Shown: positions 10,804-23,613 of the stretch, piece after piece | Layout of the letters: every line of letters begins with the position of its first letter | Position numbering within the stretch: the stretch's first letter is position 1 | NCBI GenBank assembly: GCA_963969345.1 | Contig: OZ017768.1 | Location: 2,566,718-2,630,717, forward strand | Direction: 5' to 3' | Source of the DNA: Turbatrix aceti | Taxonomy: Eukaryota; Nematoda; Chromadorea; Rhabditida; Panagrolaimidae | DNA: 64,000 bases | Program-made: the position numbers and the translations under genes | The notes under the pieces: generated by a model | The model's database searches: none | The model's input: the letters and a program-made list of their open reading frames with translations, nothing else | What the model was told of the DNA's origin: nothing

Positions 10804-13800
10804 ACCTGTTTACCTGAAATTCAGTTTTTAAAATGCCATTTTTCGCAGTATTCATTATCGTCAATACAGGTTGTGCCAAAAGAATGTAGCTTGCTCATGT
10901 GTTTTTTGAAAAACAAATATTTTCCCTCTTGTTTTTCTAGCTGCATGGACTATTACTTTCACTGCACATAATCACAGCTGAGTATGTTTTTATGTGTGAA
11001 TAAGTTATTATCATCCAATCATCATCGGATGAGAAAGCCGACTAAGAAGATAAAAATCGTAAGTATCTACTTGAATGAAAGAAAGAAGAAAAAAGAAGAA
11101 TTAACAAATATAATTTGTCAATAAACACTCTTCGTGTTTTCATGCCTTCATGGACAACGAACAACCAGATAAAACGAGTTCAACTTCGTCGGTTGTTGTT
11201 AACCGAGGTCAGTCGCTAGGAGCACCACCACCAGGGAAAGGGGTGGCAAAGGCGGCGATGATCAAATCACGCGTGTGATGATGCTCTCGCACCGTTGCGT
11301 CGTTTCCCGTGTCCCAAGCATGCGCCTGACTGTCGCCTGTAGGTTGTACAAAACTTGTACTTCACGATCTATCAGAACTGCAGAAAGAGGAGCACAAGAG
11401 GTAGGGGTAAGGAGGAGGTACTAATGGGCAATCAACAGCTGGCCGGGTTTGCAGATGAGTTTAACTTTGACAGTTGGTTCATTATTGGTGCCATATGAAT
11501 AAGGATTTATGCTAATAGTTTTCTTTGAAGCAACGTTCAATTCAAGACGTGGGATTACAGATGATTATGACCCACAAAGCAGTAGTAAAAAAGTTGACTA
11601 TGAGTTGAATTGTCGTTCAACAAGTCGTTGGTACTTATATTTAAAAAACACAACTTTTATGTTGTTGTTTTTCCACCACCTGGAATCCATCCATCCAATG
11701 TTTGTTTTCAGTTCACAAACAGCAACAAATTTAAAATCAAACGCTGTTGGTATTTCAAACTATCTTCGCATCCAGATGCTGGAGTCATTAAATTCAAATC
11801 GGATCTCAAGTGTTTCTTGAGCTTTTTCATCGTCAGAAACAACTTGGATCCAAAAAATGAACCTAAAGTTATGATACATATTTGAGTTGGGTTACGGTAC
11901 TGCCTATCCACATAGTGGAAATAGAGAAGCAAGGCGATAGGGAATGAAAACCCGTTGACCGACAGCAGCATCATCCTCACCATCGCCCGCATGCAGTCAA
12001 AAGAGATGTTTTTTAGATGAAAAATCAACTTGAAAAGGGGGAAGAGAAGACTCCATCGAAGATGAGCAACGCAACCAACAAAAAATGGGGCTGTTTTCAT
12101 CCTTGGATATCTATCGATTTCCAAATCCCAACCAGCTGAAGAAAAACAAAAAACAAGAGTACACGTTGTCTCCAAAAATTAGGATCAAAAGATACTGTGA
12201 CACCAAAAACGAACAAGTAACCTTGACTTTGGTTGTTGTTTTTAGGTTCCTTCTGTCCACCCATCTTCCTTGAATACCGTTCCCTTCATTCAGCCGGACT
12301 CTGTTCGACTTTCCCTCCAAACTGTTCGGTCGTCATCTCTGTGTCATTCGGATGGATGCATATTCCTTCATTCGTCGGTCGTCATGTCATCATCAAACAC
12401 ATTCCTCTTTCATGTCCGCGCAGGTCAGTCGTCGCCGTCGCTTCTGATGGACAGACAAAAAAGTGACCGATGAACGTGGACCTCCGGACTTTTGCGGGTT
12501 TTCTGTCCTTCCCTCGCGTTGGTTGGTTGGTAGTCGTGGTAGAAGGAAGGAAGGATGGAAGCTCCTTGCTTGCAAGCCGGCAGCGTGTGTGGAGGGGGAG
12601 TAGTAGTGTTCGGCGTCGGCGCAAAATTTGCGTTCGACCGTTTTGCTTGCTTGATTTACCCGACAAACAGGAAAAATGTGTCCGTCATCATCTTATATGC
12701 GTCCTGTCCGGCGTGGGTACTACAGAGAAAATGTCCTTCATACATGAACAGGCAAGTAGACAGCAGTGCGAACATGTAACACATTTCGGTTCTCCCTGAG
12801 GCAGGAAGGAGAGCAGCTTACGCATGGTTCTTTACGCTTACACATCTTTCCCTTCTCTTTTTCCATGACTTTTCAGTATTTTTTTTGTTATTCTTTTTCT
12901 TTCTCTTCCCCCCTTCGTTTGTGTCCCGTACGAAGACTTTGTACACCAGACAGACGCGGCAACTAAACGACGACGGATGTTGTGTGTTGAAATAATGCAC
13001 AGCAGCAGCAGCAACGACGACGACAACCGACACCATTACGACGTATGTTGATGGTGGAGAGTTGGTTGTTTGTGAGCGAGCATATGCACGATTGTGGAGT
13101 CGTCGAGTCGACGGCTGTGATAAAAAAAAAAGCGAGCAAACAGGCCCTTAGCAGCCTATGGAGAGTCAGGCGGTCGTCGTCGTCGTTTTTCCGTCGTCGG
13201 TCCCCCCTTCTTTCCTTGACAAAAAAATGCGAAGAAAATTTCTTCTTCTCCTTTGCATTGCATTGGTGCGTGTTGTCGTCATCATCAGAAGTATAGGAGG
13301 CACACACACATCTGGCAAGTTACCAGATGTGCGACGAAACGACAGACAAACACATGCACACACATGTAACATACACTTGTAAAATCAAAAACATGCCGTC
13401 ACACGGACGCACGATAACAGCTAGTCATGTGGCATATCGAATTGCACAGCTGCAACTTTTGTCGTAAAAATGTATGTGTGTCCTGAAAGAGGTCGTTTGT
13501 CCGTCGACCCTGTCAGGACACACATAGCGTCTTTCCTACGACATCTGTCGGTGTAAAGGTGGTAAGGCGGGACGACGCAACCAACGCGCAGCGAGCGCGC
13601 TGGAGTCGTCGTCGTCCCGCTGTTGAATTGCAAGAAGGTTTGTTCGTTTTGGTGAACAGAACAGAACATTCGAGTCCCTCGGTTGGTTGTGTGGTCGTGA
13701 GCGGGCGAGCGCGTATATTTGTGAGCACAGTCAGTCAGCCCCTGCGCGTTGCGTTTTTCCATCCATCCCTCCGCCGGCTTTGCTGGCTGGCCTGCTTGAT

Positions 13801-15390
13801 GCTGCTTTGCGCGCACCACACAAACAACCAACCCCAGGCCGGCGGCCGCCTGCGCTGCCGTCTCACGAAAAAGAGGCAAAGTAAGTAACGCAGTGTCGTC
13901 GTCGTGTCGACTGAAAAATAAAAGCTTTCCTACTCTATAGAATGTTTCGTACGCTTTCCCCTTTCCTTTTCCCCCGTCCGTTCGCGTCGCGGGGCCGGCC
14001 TAGAGCAGGCAGGGCTGCGTGTTATGTTCTGGCTACCCCCTATAGTTCTTCCTCCTCTCTCTCCTCCACTCCGTCACCACACGTGCGCGCCATCCGATCT
14101 GTCCGACGGCTATGTGTATATTCATTCTTGCTTCATCACACCGAAAACCGCCGAACCAAAACGCTTGTGTGCACACGCAAACGCGCGCGCGCGCGTATTT
14201 TTGCCCCATGTTATGTTTGCCCTGGCAGCACAAGCACATAGGACCGGCAGCAACAGGAGTAGCACACAACTATCTTTTGTGTTCTAATATACCCCCCTTC
14301 TTCCTCACTTTATATGTGTGTATCGGTGTTTTTTTCTCGTTTGGAATGATATATCGTACCCCTACTGTGAATGAACAAGACTATGAAGAAGTACCATACC
14401 CCGTTCCTGAAGGCTTCATGGGCAGGCATCACACCATAGGCACCGAACATACAGAAAAGAGGTGAGGGGTACCTACTTGATCTGGTATTACTGTAGCTCG
14501 GAGTTAGGAGTTACAATTAGAAAAAAGTCATATCAAGTTTTTTGCTAGAACCAAAAAAAATTTGGAAAGTTGTTGTTGAGAGGGAAATTTGACTGTACCG
14601 CATCACGCAAGAAATAACACAAGAGTTGGGGTCGGTTGCACGAGTACCTGGGAGCGCGGAAGCTCAACTTCTTCTTCGGTGACCTTTGAAACCCATTGGA
14701 TCTCATTATCCCTCTTTTTACCCGATAAATGCCAGGGACACCCAGAAAAAACCGATTACCTAACCCAACGGTTTTACGATTACGATCGTAAAAAATAACA
14801 ACTGTTGCTTCGATTTAAAAACTTTCGCTGCAAGATTTACAAGAATACTTTTTCGACAGTTTTCATATTTTCATAGTAAAATTGTCGTCGCGGAAGTACC
14901 TGCATATTTTATTCCTTCAAAAAATGCCAAAAATGTAAGAAAACAAAAATGTGGCATCCAGTTTTTTTGGGACTTTTTTTTCTTGCCACCAATCCAAATC
15001 TCTTCCACCCTCTTTTCACTCCTATGGGACACATCACATCTTCTTCACTAATCTTTCCCCTCTCGTCATCAATGTGCACATCTATCTGTCGTAATCCGAT
15101 AGTAACATCACAATAGGTAAGGCAATAACCTACCAGCACAGCCTAAAAAAATACTAAACCAAAAAAAGAAAGGTAACACAAAAAATAACAAATAAACGAT
15201 AACGAAAAAATCCACTTGAGACCTATTCGAACGAAAGCGCGCACGCTCTGTTACGATCTTTTTTTGCGCTCGATCCTGCTCGATGTCTTGACGCGACTTT
15301 TTTCCCATGCACTTTCGATTCTCTTTTTTTTGGACCTACTTTGTTTCACTCTGTTTTGATTTGTGGTCGATCGCGGTCGCTTTCTTTTCC
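10804..15390. other. Long stretch without a convincing gene
   Basis: About 4.6 kb in which I see no frame with recognisable protein features. 12300-14200 is unusually rich in CGTCGT/ACGACG-type trinucleotides and short purine or pyrimidine runs, with (CA)n near 13305 and (GC)n near 14185. A strong donor-like AAA|GTAAGT is at 13881. A short frame at 14346-14465 (MIYRTPTVNEQDYEEVPYPV...) runs into a donor-like GAG|GTGAGG but has no identifiable partner exon. The region may hold untranslated exons, promoter sequence or a non-coding RNA; none can be supported firmly. Confidence 0.4.
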
Positions 15391-18300
15391 ATGTCATTTG
15401 TTGTCATGGATGTTGATGATTACTACGGCGATCTTTTTACTGACGAATCGTCAGATAGTATCGGTGATGAACGTTGCTTTGACTGGCATACTTTAGTGGT
15501 TGCTAGACCGAAGGATACAGAAACAATGTCATCGCAATACCTGCCTGGCAGGCAGGTAGTTAGCTACTCTACGCCGAAGCCTAATTCCCATGGCCAGACT
15601 GTGCAGGTTCAACAGCAGCCGGCAACATCGATGTATACTACTCCGTCTGGATTTTCGACGTTTCAGACTGTGAGTTTTGAGTTTTTTGGATATTAGGGGC
15701 GGCATAGATGAACAACCAAATTTCTTGTAATGTAACGGTTTCGTATTAGAAATACAATCGCTTTTGCGATTTTAGGCTTCATTTGATCGGTTTTGTCCAA
15801 AATAGGGGGCCTACATTTTGATTTCTGACCTATAATTTTGTTTTTCAGTTAACTGTATGAGTTTACATGTAATTTGACAAATTTTTCATTGACTTCGATT
15901 TTTTTGAAGTTGACGGGTTATCTGAAAAAAAAGTAAAATTTTGGGACACGCTCGTTTTTTTTTCAGTTTGTTTGTGCAATTTTAAATAAGGGGTGCAGCG
16001 TTGACGTATGCGTGGGATGTAATATTGTGTTACAATGCTAGCTTTGGATTTCGTTCAATAATGGACGGGCAATTTGCAGGTTTTTACTCCGTCGTACGTC
16101 GAAGCTGGCTCGGATCAACAACAGAAGCAAGAGGGACACAATGATTCCTTTGATGGCAACCAGGCTTTTCGTGTAAGTTTTTTTGCTTTGGGATACTTTT
16201 GGGGGGTTTTGGTCAGATTTTTGTGAAAAATTCATGTTTTTGTCTTTTTTTAGGTTCTGATGCCTGTCTACCAGAACGCGTCTTCGGCTACTGGCTCAGG
16301 ATCAACCGTCGTGCCAGTCAAGTTTGTCGAAGCTGCGGGAGGCAACTCAGTTACCCTGCTGTCGGCTTCAAATGGCTACGCCCCAAATGGCACGATCATT
16401 CACCATCCACAGCAACATCCTCAGTATCAGACGATTCAGCTCTCGACAAATCCCTCCCATGGACAGGTTCAACACCAACTCGTCAACGGACAACTCATCC
16501 AGACCACCGGAGGCGGACAGGGACAATTTGGCAACCAGGTTCAGTACATTGTCGTTCAACAGGGACCCAATGGCTCCGGAATTCCGCTTGATATCAAATC
16601 CGAACTCGATGGTTCACAGCTGCAGGTTAGCGATTCATCGATTCGTGATACGCGACGCATGAAAGATGCCAACCGAAAGCGAAGAAGACGTCTCACCGAA
16701 TCCGAAGAAGAAGCCATGGCTCGGCGTCAGAAGAATCTCGAAGCGAAGAGACGCAGATTAGCCCGGGAAACAGATGATGAGAAGCGTCGTCGACGACAGA
16801 GGGATGCCGAAGCGAAGAGACGTCGTCGCGAACGTGAAACCGAAGAACAGCGACAAAGCAGGTTGGCTCGCGATTCTGCACGGATGCGTCGTACACGCAA
16901 ACTCAAGAAGTATGTTTTTCTTTGGTTTTCGAGGGTATTTTGATGGCCAGAGGCTTTTTACGGAGGCAAATCCTTAGCCTAAATTCAAAAATGATATTTA
17001 TGGACGTTTTTTGGGCCCTTTGGAACAAAAATTGGGGTTTTTGGGATTACGATAGTCAAATTTGGGTATTCTAATGTCTCGAATGGATTTTTGATTATCT
17101 TACGGTTAAAAATGGTGGATTGATTAATTTTGGATGCTAGAAGAGCATTTTTTACTCCAGATTTTAAAAACTAGGGGCCTATAAATTTCAACCGTTGTTC
17201 CCAGCATATCTCGAACGTCAGATTCCCCTTCAGGCTGCAAAAGGACGGCATGATGTCCTCCGATTCCCAGCTTTCTCTCTCGTCCATCCATCCTCAGCAG
17301 AACCAGCAGCAGCAGGTGCCCCAGCAAGTTCGTGTCACGACCCAGGGCATGAAGAATGACGTCGTCCAGCCCGCGCCGTCCCAATCGTATATCACGCAAC
17401 AACAACCCGGCAACAATCAACAACAAACCATCACGGTTGTCGATAACAACAACAAACACCAGAACATGGTCCTCATCGATCAGAAGCCAATGTCGCAGAA
17501 TGCGTTTATCTCGACGAACAATGGCCATCCGCAGACCATTCAGATTCCGTCATCGATGGTTCAGACTGTCGCGATGCAGAATGGATCCATGATTGCACTC
17601 CCGCAGGGACAGGGTGGTCATTCTGGAAATCTCCAGCAGATAATTCTGCTCCCACCACCGGGACAGAATCAGGCACCCCTCACGATTCCATCAAATACTC
17701 AGATTGTCCACAACCGACACCACGCAGAATCCTCGGCTTCGTCTGTGAGTTCGTCGTTCATTACGGATAGCCAGGTCATGCTGCCCGACGACCCAACCGA
17801 GAGGCAGAGAATTCGAAACAAGGAACGCGCGAGGAGACGACGTGCCAACGAGACTCCCGAGCAACGAGCTCTCAGAAATCGAAAGACCGCCGAACGCATG
17901 CGGCGTCGACGTGCTCAGATTGCCGAGCAGAGAGCGCTCGCGCAGGGCATTGCTCAGCCCGTAAAGGTTATCCTCACTGAGAAGGAATCTACGAAGCGGT
18001 TTGAGGACATTTTCAAGGTTTGTTCGAGCTTTTTGAACTTTTTGTGGTATTTTGGGCTAAAAATTATTTTTTTTGACATCTTTTAGGCAAAATTTTACTT
18101 TTCATTTTGTTTATCAAGAATTTTTTTGTTAGACTAAAAATCCGTTTATGATTTTTTCGGTCAAAAAATATTGTTTAGCGAATCTTTGCTAATTTCCATT
18201 TTTTTCAGAGCGTGCTGGAACGCGTCGACTACGAAGTTCGAACCAACGGACCCATCGTTCCGAGACCCAAACTACCGCCTACGTACTACGTCAACGATGG

Positions 18301-18534
18301 CAACCAGTACGTCCTTGAGCAAATCGTCGATGGCGATGACTCAGTCAACGACAACGTTCCCAACGACGGCGACGATACGCACGAGGAAGAATTCAAGGAT
18401 CCCCATGATGACGAAGATATTGGTGACGATGATCGTGAAGCGTAGGTTTCTTGGATAAAGATTGTTTTCCCCAGAAGTTGACCGATTTGTTTTGCAGGGA
18501 TCAGAAAGAGGAAGTGGAAGTAACGCCGCAGTAG
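15391..18534 (+). CDS. STPR (23-residue repeat) nuclear DNA-binding protein
   Basis: Six exons: 15391-15669, 16080-16172, 16254-16909, 17234-18017, 18209-18441 and 18498-18534, giving 693 residues with all joins in frame. The protein is Gln/Ser/Asn-rich, but two basic segments stand out. Residues 267-335 are three consecutive 23-residue units beginning RRRR-LTESEEE, RRR-LARETDDE and RRRR-ERETEEQ. Residues 543-565 are one full unit (RRRRANETPEQRALRNRKTA...) with partial units on both sides. This is the STPR (score-and-three-residue peptide repeat) pattern known from silkworm FMBP-1, a DNA-binding domain of linked helices. The C-terminus is very acidic (DDTHEEEFKDPHDDEDIGDDD). Inferred role: sequence-specific transcription regulator. 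The start could also be 15406 (MDVDDYYG) or 15307; the acceptor of exon 4 could be 12 nt upstream. Splitting of the STPR repeats into two blocks by a ~200-residue Gln-rich linker is unusual. Confidence 0.82.
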
Positions 18535-19850
18535 TTTTTTTGTTGATCGTTGCTTTTTCGCTGAATCGATCCCGTCGTGGTCTCTATCGATCCATCCTTC
18601 CTTCCTTGCCCTATTGAACATCGGTCGCAGTTTGTCCCAGTCACGTTGAATTCGTGGCGGGATTGTAGCAAATCAATTGTTTTCCTCCTGTTATTATTGT
18701 TTGGAATATTCTACCTGTTTTGTCCTGTCTTATTCTTCTTTCTCCTCATCTTCCTCCTCCAAAGACGACCGTAATCGTCCTCAAAAAAAAGGGTAGAAAA
18801 AAAAGAGTCAACTTGTGGGTTTTTTCTTTCCGATATTTTTCTACCCCAAGTTTTTTTGCACAACAAAAAAAGAAACTACACGGCTTAGAAACAATTTGTA
18901 CTCATTTTCTCGTCAGACCTCTACAATTTTTACCATTTTTTGCAGTTGTTACTACTTTGCAGTTTTTCAGTTTCAATTTGAATTTATAAAAGAAAAATAT
19001 AAATCATTGATAACATGAATTTTGGTTGGGGCTGTTGAATGGCAAGGATGGGGTCGAAGAGGAATAAATAGGTCCTGGAGAGAATTGATTTTTTTTTTGA
19101 GATTCGGACAACTTTTTTTTTAATTTTGTATTTGTTGTTTTTTGAAATTGGTGTAATTTTTGAACACAATGACCAGGGTTTTGGACGTACTTGACATTGC
19201 GTTAGATCGTTGAAGATGGAGTTCCCAAGGTTTTACATTAGTTGGACGTTGAATGGCAGATTTTTGATAATCAGTGACCCCGGGGCGTGGAATTTGCTTC
19301 CCGACGAGCACAAAATTGAATCAGTGAGGACAAAAATCATGAATTTCTGTCCACGGGAAAATCCCTTGGAACGGGGAATTACCAGCAAAAGGCCCAGCGC
19401 CAAACAGAAGTTGCAGCGACCAATCGATTTCGCAAAGTTACGGATGCCAATAAATATTAGCATTTTTTGTGTTTTTGTGTTTGTGTTTTTTTGAGCTGGC
19501 ACAAAAAATTGCAGCTCATAAAAAACAGCCATTTGACTTATTTTTTTACGAATTATCCGATGAAAACCTATTTAGATACGATGGATCCATAAATTTTCCT
19601 ATCATTCCTGTCCCAGATCTGACCTCAACCGTATTTTTTTTCACCCAAAAAAAATTATGCCTTGAATCAGACAAAAATGCTAGGGATCATTCCCATCGAA
19701 CATTTGCATATCGAAGGCTAGAAACCGCCAAATTACGTGCGTCTCTTTTTGCGCAACTTTCACCCCACGGACAATTCCTTCCCACCTCCATTCGATTACA
19801 TAGCACTTGACTTTGCAGTGCGCGCGCAAGGTCGTGTATAGTCGACGACG
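18535..19850. other. Intergenic region between STPR factor and kinase
   Basis: AT-rich 3' flank of the STPR gene followed by upstream sequence of the kinase. A 94-codon frame at 19210-19494 shows no recognisable protein character. No RNA gene or repeat was recognised. Confidence 0.4.
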
Positions 19851-21310
19851 ATGTCAAAAAAGGAGAGCAAGAAGGAGGAAGAAGATTCCGGTGGTTCATC
19901 GGAATCGGCGTCCAGTAACAAGAACTCGAAGAAAGCTGTACCAAAGAAGCCTGGAAAGTTTCTGAAAGCAGAAGAGCGCCCAAAGCTTGGTAAGGGCGAC
20001 GTTGTACAGGGTATGGAGATGAAGTTTGAGGTCGTTACGCTTCTCGGGTCGGGTGGATTCGGTGACGTCTACAAGGTCAAGCCACACGGCGGAAAAGCTG
20101 ATTTTGATCTCGCAGCCATGAAGACCGAAGTGAACGATGACACTAATAATCCCATGTTGAATCGTCTCAAGTGTGAGGTTTCGATTCTGCGCATGCTCAA
20201 GGATTTGCCGCCGAAGAAGAGAACGCACTTCACTGACATGTACGATCGTGGCATTACGGACAACTTTAAGTTTGTCGTCATGGAGCTTGTTGGCAAGGCC
20301 ATTATTGATTTACAGTGTAGTCAAAAAAATAACGAGTTTAGGTGGGTTAAGAAAATTTTCTTTTACCCCAACCGGAATCGAGCCCGGGACCTCTAGTGTC
20401 CAATGATTCCTAATTTTTTTCCAAAAATGCACTCGCCATCTTGGCACTCCAAATTTTGTCCAAATTCTTGACCCGGGTTCGAATCCAGTTTGAATCCTAC
20501 TTTTTTTTTCTTTTTCTATATTGTTCATATAATCTGAAAAACATACTTGTAGCATGACAACAGCCCTAAAACTGGGCATACAAACCCTCGAAGCTATTCG
20601 TAATCTTCACGATATCGGCTACATTCATCGAGATATCAAGCCTCAGAACTTTAGCATTGGTCTCGGAAACAAAAACGACAGGATCTACATGCTTGATTAT
20701 GGCATTGCTCGTCGGTACGTCAAGAAGGACGGAAGCAAGGTGCTTCGCGTGCCACGGAAGGTGGTCAAGTTTCTCGGAACAATCAAATACGCATCCCGTG
20801 CGTGTCATAAATCCAAGGAGCAGAGCCGGAAGGACGATCTTGAGCCGTGGCTCTTCATGCAATTGGAATTCATCGATTTTAATAGCATCTATTGGAACGC
20901 GTGTCGTGACAAGAAGGACGTACTGACTTGCAAGGAGAAGCTTTTTATTGGCGAAGGTTTGCTGAATTATACATATTTACAGAATACTATTTTGAGGTTT
21001 TTAAAAATTGTTGTAAATTGTTTAGCACCTCCAAAGAAACTGCTGTTCGTTCCACTCGAATTTTCTCGCATTATGCAGTACATCGATGATCTGGCGTTTA
21101 CCTCAGCTCCTGATTACGAGTTCATCATTGCACTCATCAAACAGGCTGCTAGGGAAAGCGACTGCGATCTCAATAGCCTGTATGACTGGCAGGAAGGGTG
21201 CAGGGCTTCGAAGGCAAAAAGAACATTCCAACGAGTTTGTTTTCTTTTGTTTTTTTTTAATTGGTTGTTATTATTTTTTATTTCAGTCTGGCAAAGGACT
21301 TTTCGGATAA
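19851..21310 (+). CDS. Casein kinase 1 / TTBK-like protein kinase
   Basis: Four exons: 19851-20341, 20553-20956, 21026-21234 and 21287-21310, giving 375 residues. A Lys/Ser-rich N-terminal tail (about 50 residues) precedes a CK1-superfamily kinase fold. The glycine loop is LGSGGFGDVY (65-74), the ATP-anchoring lysine is in AAMK (K91), and the helix-C glutamate is probably E109. The catalytic loop HRDIKPQN spans 189-196. The metal-binding motif is DYG (212-214) where most kinases have DFG. The activation segment FLGTIKYAS and the following RKDDLEPW are diagnostic of CK1/TTBK-type kinases, which lack the usual APE. All catalytic residues are present, so activity is expected. Intron 3 of the span (20957-21025) is 69 nt, without a stop and in frame, so read-through would add 23 residues. 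Nematodes carry many such TTBK-like kinases, often germline-expressed; this assignment is by family only. Confidence 0.88.
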
Positions 21311-21400
21311 AAACTGACAAATCAGTGACGCACCACTTTTTTGTAATGCTTGTAGCTGAAACTTTACTTGTATTGATAAACTGAAAACGTTCGGTTGGAA

Positions 21401-22029
21401 TCAGATATCGTACGAGCACAACGCAAATTTTGTGTTAGCATCGTTCATGTCGTCAGTTTTGCCGTCCCAGCGGATCATTGCATAATCGCCGTTGCTATTT
21501 TCAACATCGAGCTTAAAAGGTTTGCCGTCGGTGTCGACAAAGATCTTGCTGCCTTTAGGTCTGTAGGCCCCAATCTGGAACCATGGTCTGGTACTAAGGT
21601 AAACATGGTAATCTTTTTTCTTATGAATCTTAGGCAAAACATCACCTGCAAAAGTACATTATTATGTAATTGTAAATGCATTGTTTAAAACTTACTGTGT
21701 ATAAAACTCTGCTCTTGCTCCGATTTGATGATATGCAGGCGCATTGGCTCTCCAAGTTTTTTGCACGGCGCTTCCAAATTTTTATAGACAATCTTTTTGT
21801 CAATATGTCCAACAGCAAAACATATTTTTTTTCCATCAATAGTAAATATTGTGCACTTTGGAGGCTTTGGTGTCGTTGTTTTTGGTTGTTCGGTAGTTGT
21901 AGTTGTCGTTGTAGTCCTTGTAACCGGGGTAGTTTTACATATACGTCTGCGGATTTTTCGTGCAGAAATACATTCGGGAAGGACGACAAGAGCCAAAATG
22001 GCCAGAAAACGTAGAAAGGAAATCTTCAT
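21401..22029 (-). CDS. Small secreted Thr-rich / C-type-lectin-like protein A
   Basis: Two exons on the minus strand, 22029-21696 and 21645-21401, joined in phase 1 (A|GT), giving 192 residues. Residues 1-23 (MKISFLRFLAILALVVLPEC...) form a signal peptide. A short stalk of Thr runs (TTTTTTTTEQPKTTTPKPPK) follows. The rest resembles a divergent C-type-lectin-like domain: KICFAVG, then LEAPCKKLGEPMRLHIIKSE, then PWFQIGAYRPKGSKIFV.TDGKPF, and finally AMIRWDGKTDD...FALCSY. The calcium-binding EPN/QPD-WND signature of sugar-binding lectins is not evident. It is strongly similar to gene B (23614-24353) and shares the C-terminal domain and intron position with the two giant genes downstream. Expected to be secreted; ligand unknown. 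Confidence 0.8.
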
Positions 22030-23613
22030 GACAAAGTGAATGATGAAGAGAATCCAGAATGATGATGCTTATGTATTGATATCTTTAGTACTGATTGTGT
22101 GATTTTGTTGTGCCACGTTGCAAAGCTTGCAAGCTTTTTATTGCTTTTGCAACTTCTACATACGTAAATCCATAAAAAATTTGTTTTGTTCATTGTTAAT
22201 CGTTTTTTTGCACGGTTCTGTGATTGCCAGAAAGAGAAGAATTCAGCATTTTGATGGGCTGAGAGGCTCACCCCCTCACAAAAATAATGATCTTTTATAT
22301 GACAGAAACATTATACGACCGACGAACTCACAACTGCGCAATGCAAAAGAGCGCGTATCACGCGGGCCGAATTTTTGTCGGCCCGTTCTGCTTTTTTCCA
22401 AATGGATAAAATTGAAGCCAAAACTTTTATTTTATAAATTATTGCCAAAGCATGAAGTACAGCACATAGAAGTTTGGATATCAGCGGGCAAATCACGAAA
22501 CATTTTAGTAGTAAAAAAGAAATTTCGTCGAGAAGTGTTTTTAAATGCGCAAATTTTTATTCATTTTTCAAGGGTATCAATTGCCCCGATAGTTTCAAGG
22601 GTATCAATTGAAAACCTCGAAGAATCTGGCTCCAAAAATAACTGAGACTGTTCGATCGTTGTGAAACATTGTTTTTTGAAGTTTGTAGGACGATTTGTGT
22701 TTTTGCATTTCATTTTTGGCACAAATGATGCCTAATTAAAGTGACCAATTACCGTATCTCAGGCAAATGAATAGATATCGAGACATACGATTGTCAACTT
22801 GTTTGTAACACTAATAGTAAGCTCTCATCAAAATTTGAAGCCAAAATACAAACAAATGCCAATGTAGTTACATGGCAAAGTTCAAAAATGAGGGATTTTT
22901 GCCACTCTCTAGCACAACGCTCACAAAAAGTACATACTTGGGTTTGGCGTCAAAATTTACAAAATTCTAATCACAATAACCTAAAAAAACGCGAAATCGA
23001 AATCTCTATTCCTAGATCCAGGATACCCGGCTGAGCAACACACACTTTACAAAAAGCGATCGCAGCAAGTAAAAGAAAAAACGCGCGAAGCGCGCGCGTC
23101 CGTGTGGTGCAAAACATACTCGTTCGTGCGGTCCCAAGCGCATAAGGGAAATGTTACATTGTGCCCCCCTACTGTTCCCGCGGGAGTGTACACGGGGTGA
23201 CCCCCGACCCCGGTCTGCGACCATTTGTGACCCCCGTCGGGGAGTAAATTCCCCGTCCCCGACAGATTCTGCCTCCGACATTGAACAACATTTGGCGTGA
23301 AATGCGTAAAATCGTTCAATAACAACACAAATAGGTAAAAAACAGCCCGAAATACGAAAAATTTGTTCAAAATAAGTCTTCTGTTTCGTTTCAAGGCAAA
23401 TTGGTATATTTTTGACATCATTTTTTTCGATTTTTTCTGGTGAGTTGTTAAACTCGGGGGCGTTTTTCCCGGTTACCTTTATCTAATATTTATCATTTCA
23501 GATTTCCAAAAACAGTAATATCAGATAAACACTAGTCCCTGAAAGGCCCCCACGTTCGATTTCGACAGAGACTTTTTCATGCAATCAACTTTATTTTAAG
23601 TTACAAACTGTAA
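22030..23613. other. Intergenic region upstream of gene A; scattered repeat fragments
   Basis: The first ~180 bp (22080-22200) resembles the promoter side of gene B (24420-24540), including CAACTTCTACATACGT and ATCCATAAAAAA. Near 22365 there is CGGGCCGAATTTTTGTCGGCCCG, and near 22570 and 22598 CAAGGGTATCAATTG; these match parts of the inverted-repeat element at 42119-42435 and mark dispersed repeat debris. 23160-23275 is locally GC-rich with CCCC/GGGG blocks. No gene is supported. Confidence 0.45.

Noticed and set aside
13421..13888. Overlapping open frames of 110-150 codons on both strands
   Set aside because: Composition follows the local GC-rich trinucleotide bias, and there are no domains, splice consistency or start context.
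14346..14465. Short frame MIYRTPTVNEQDYEEVPYPV... ending in a donor-like site as a first exon of the STPR gene
   Set aside because: No acceptor lies between here and the STPR start that would join it in frame; the upstream 90 bp of the STPR start contains no AG acceptor.
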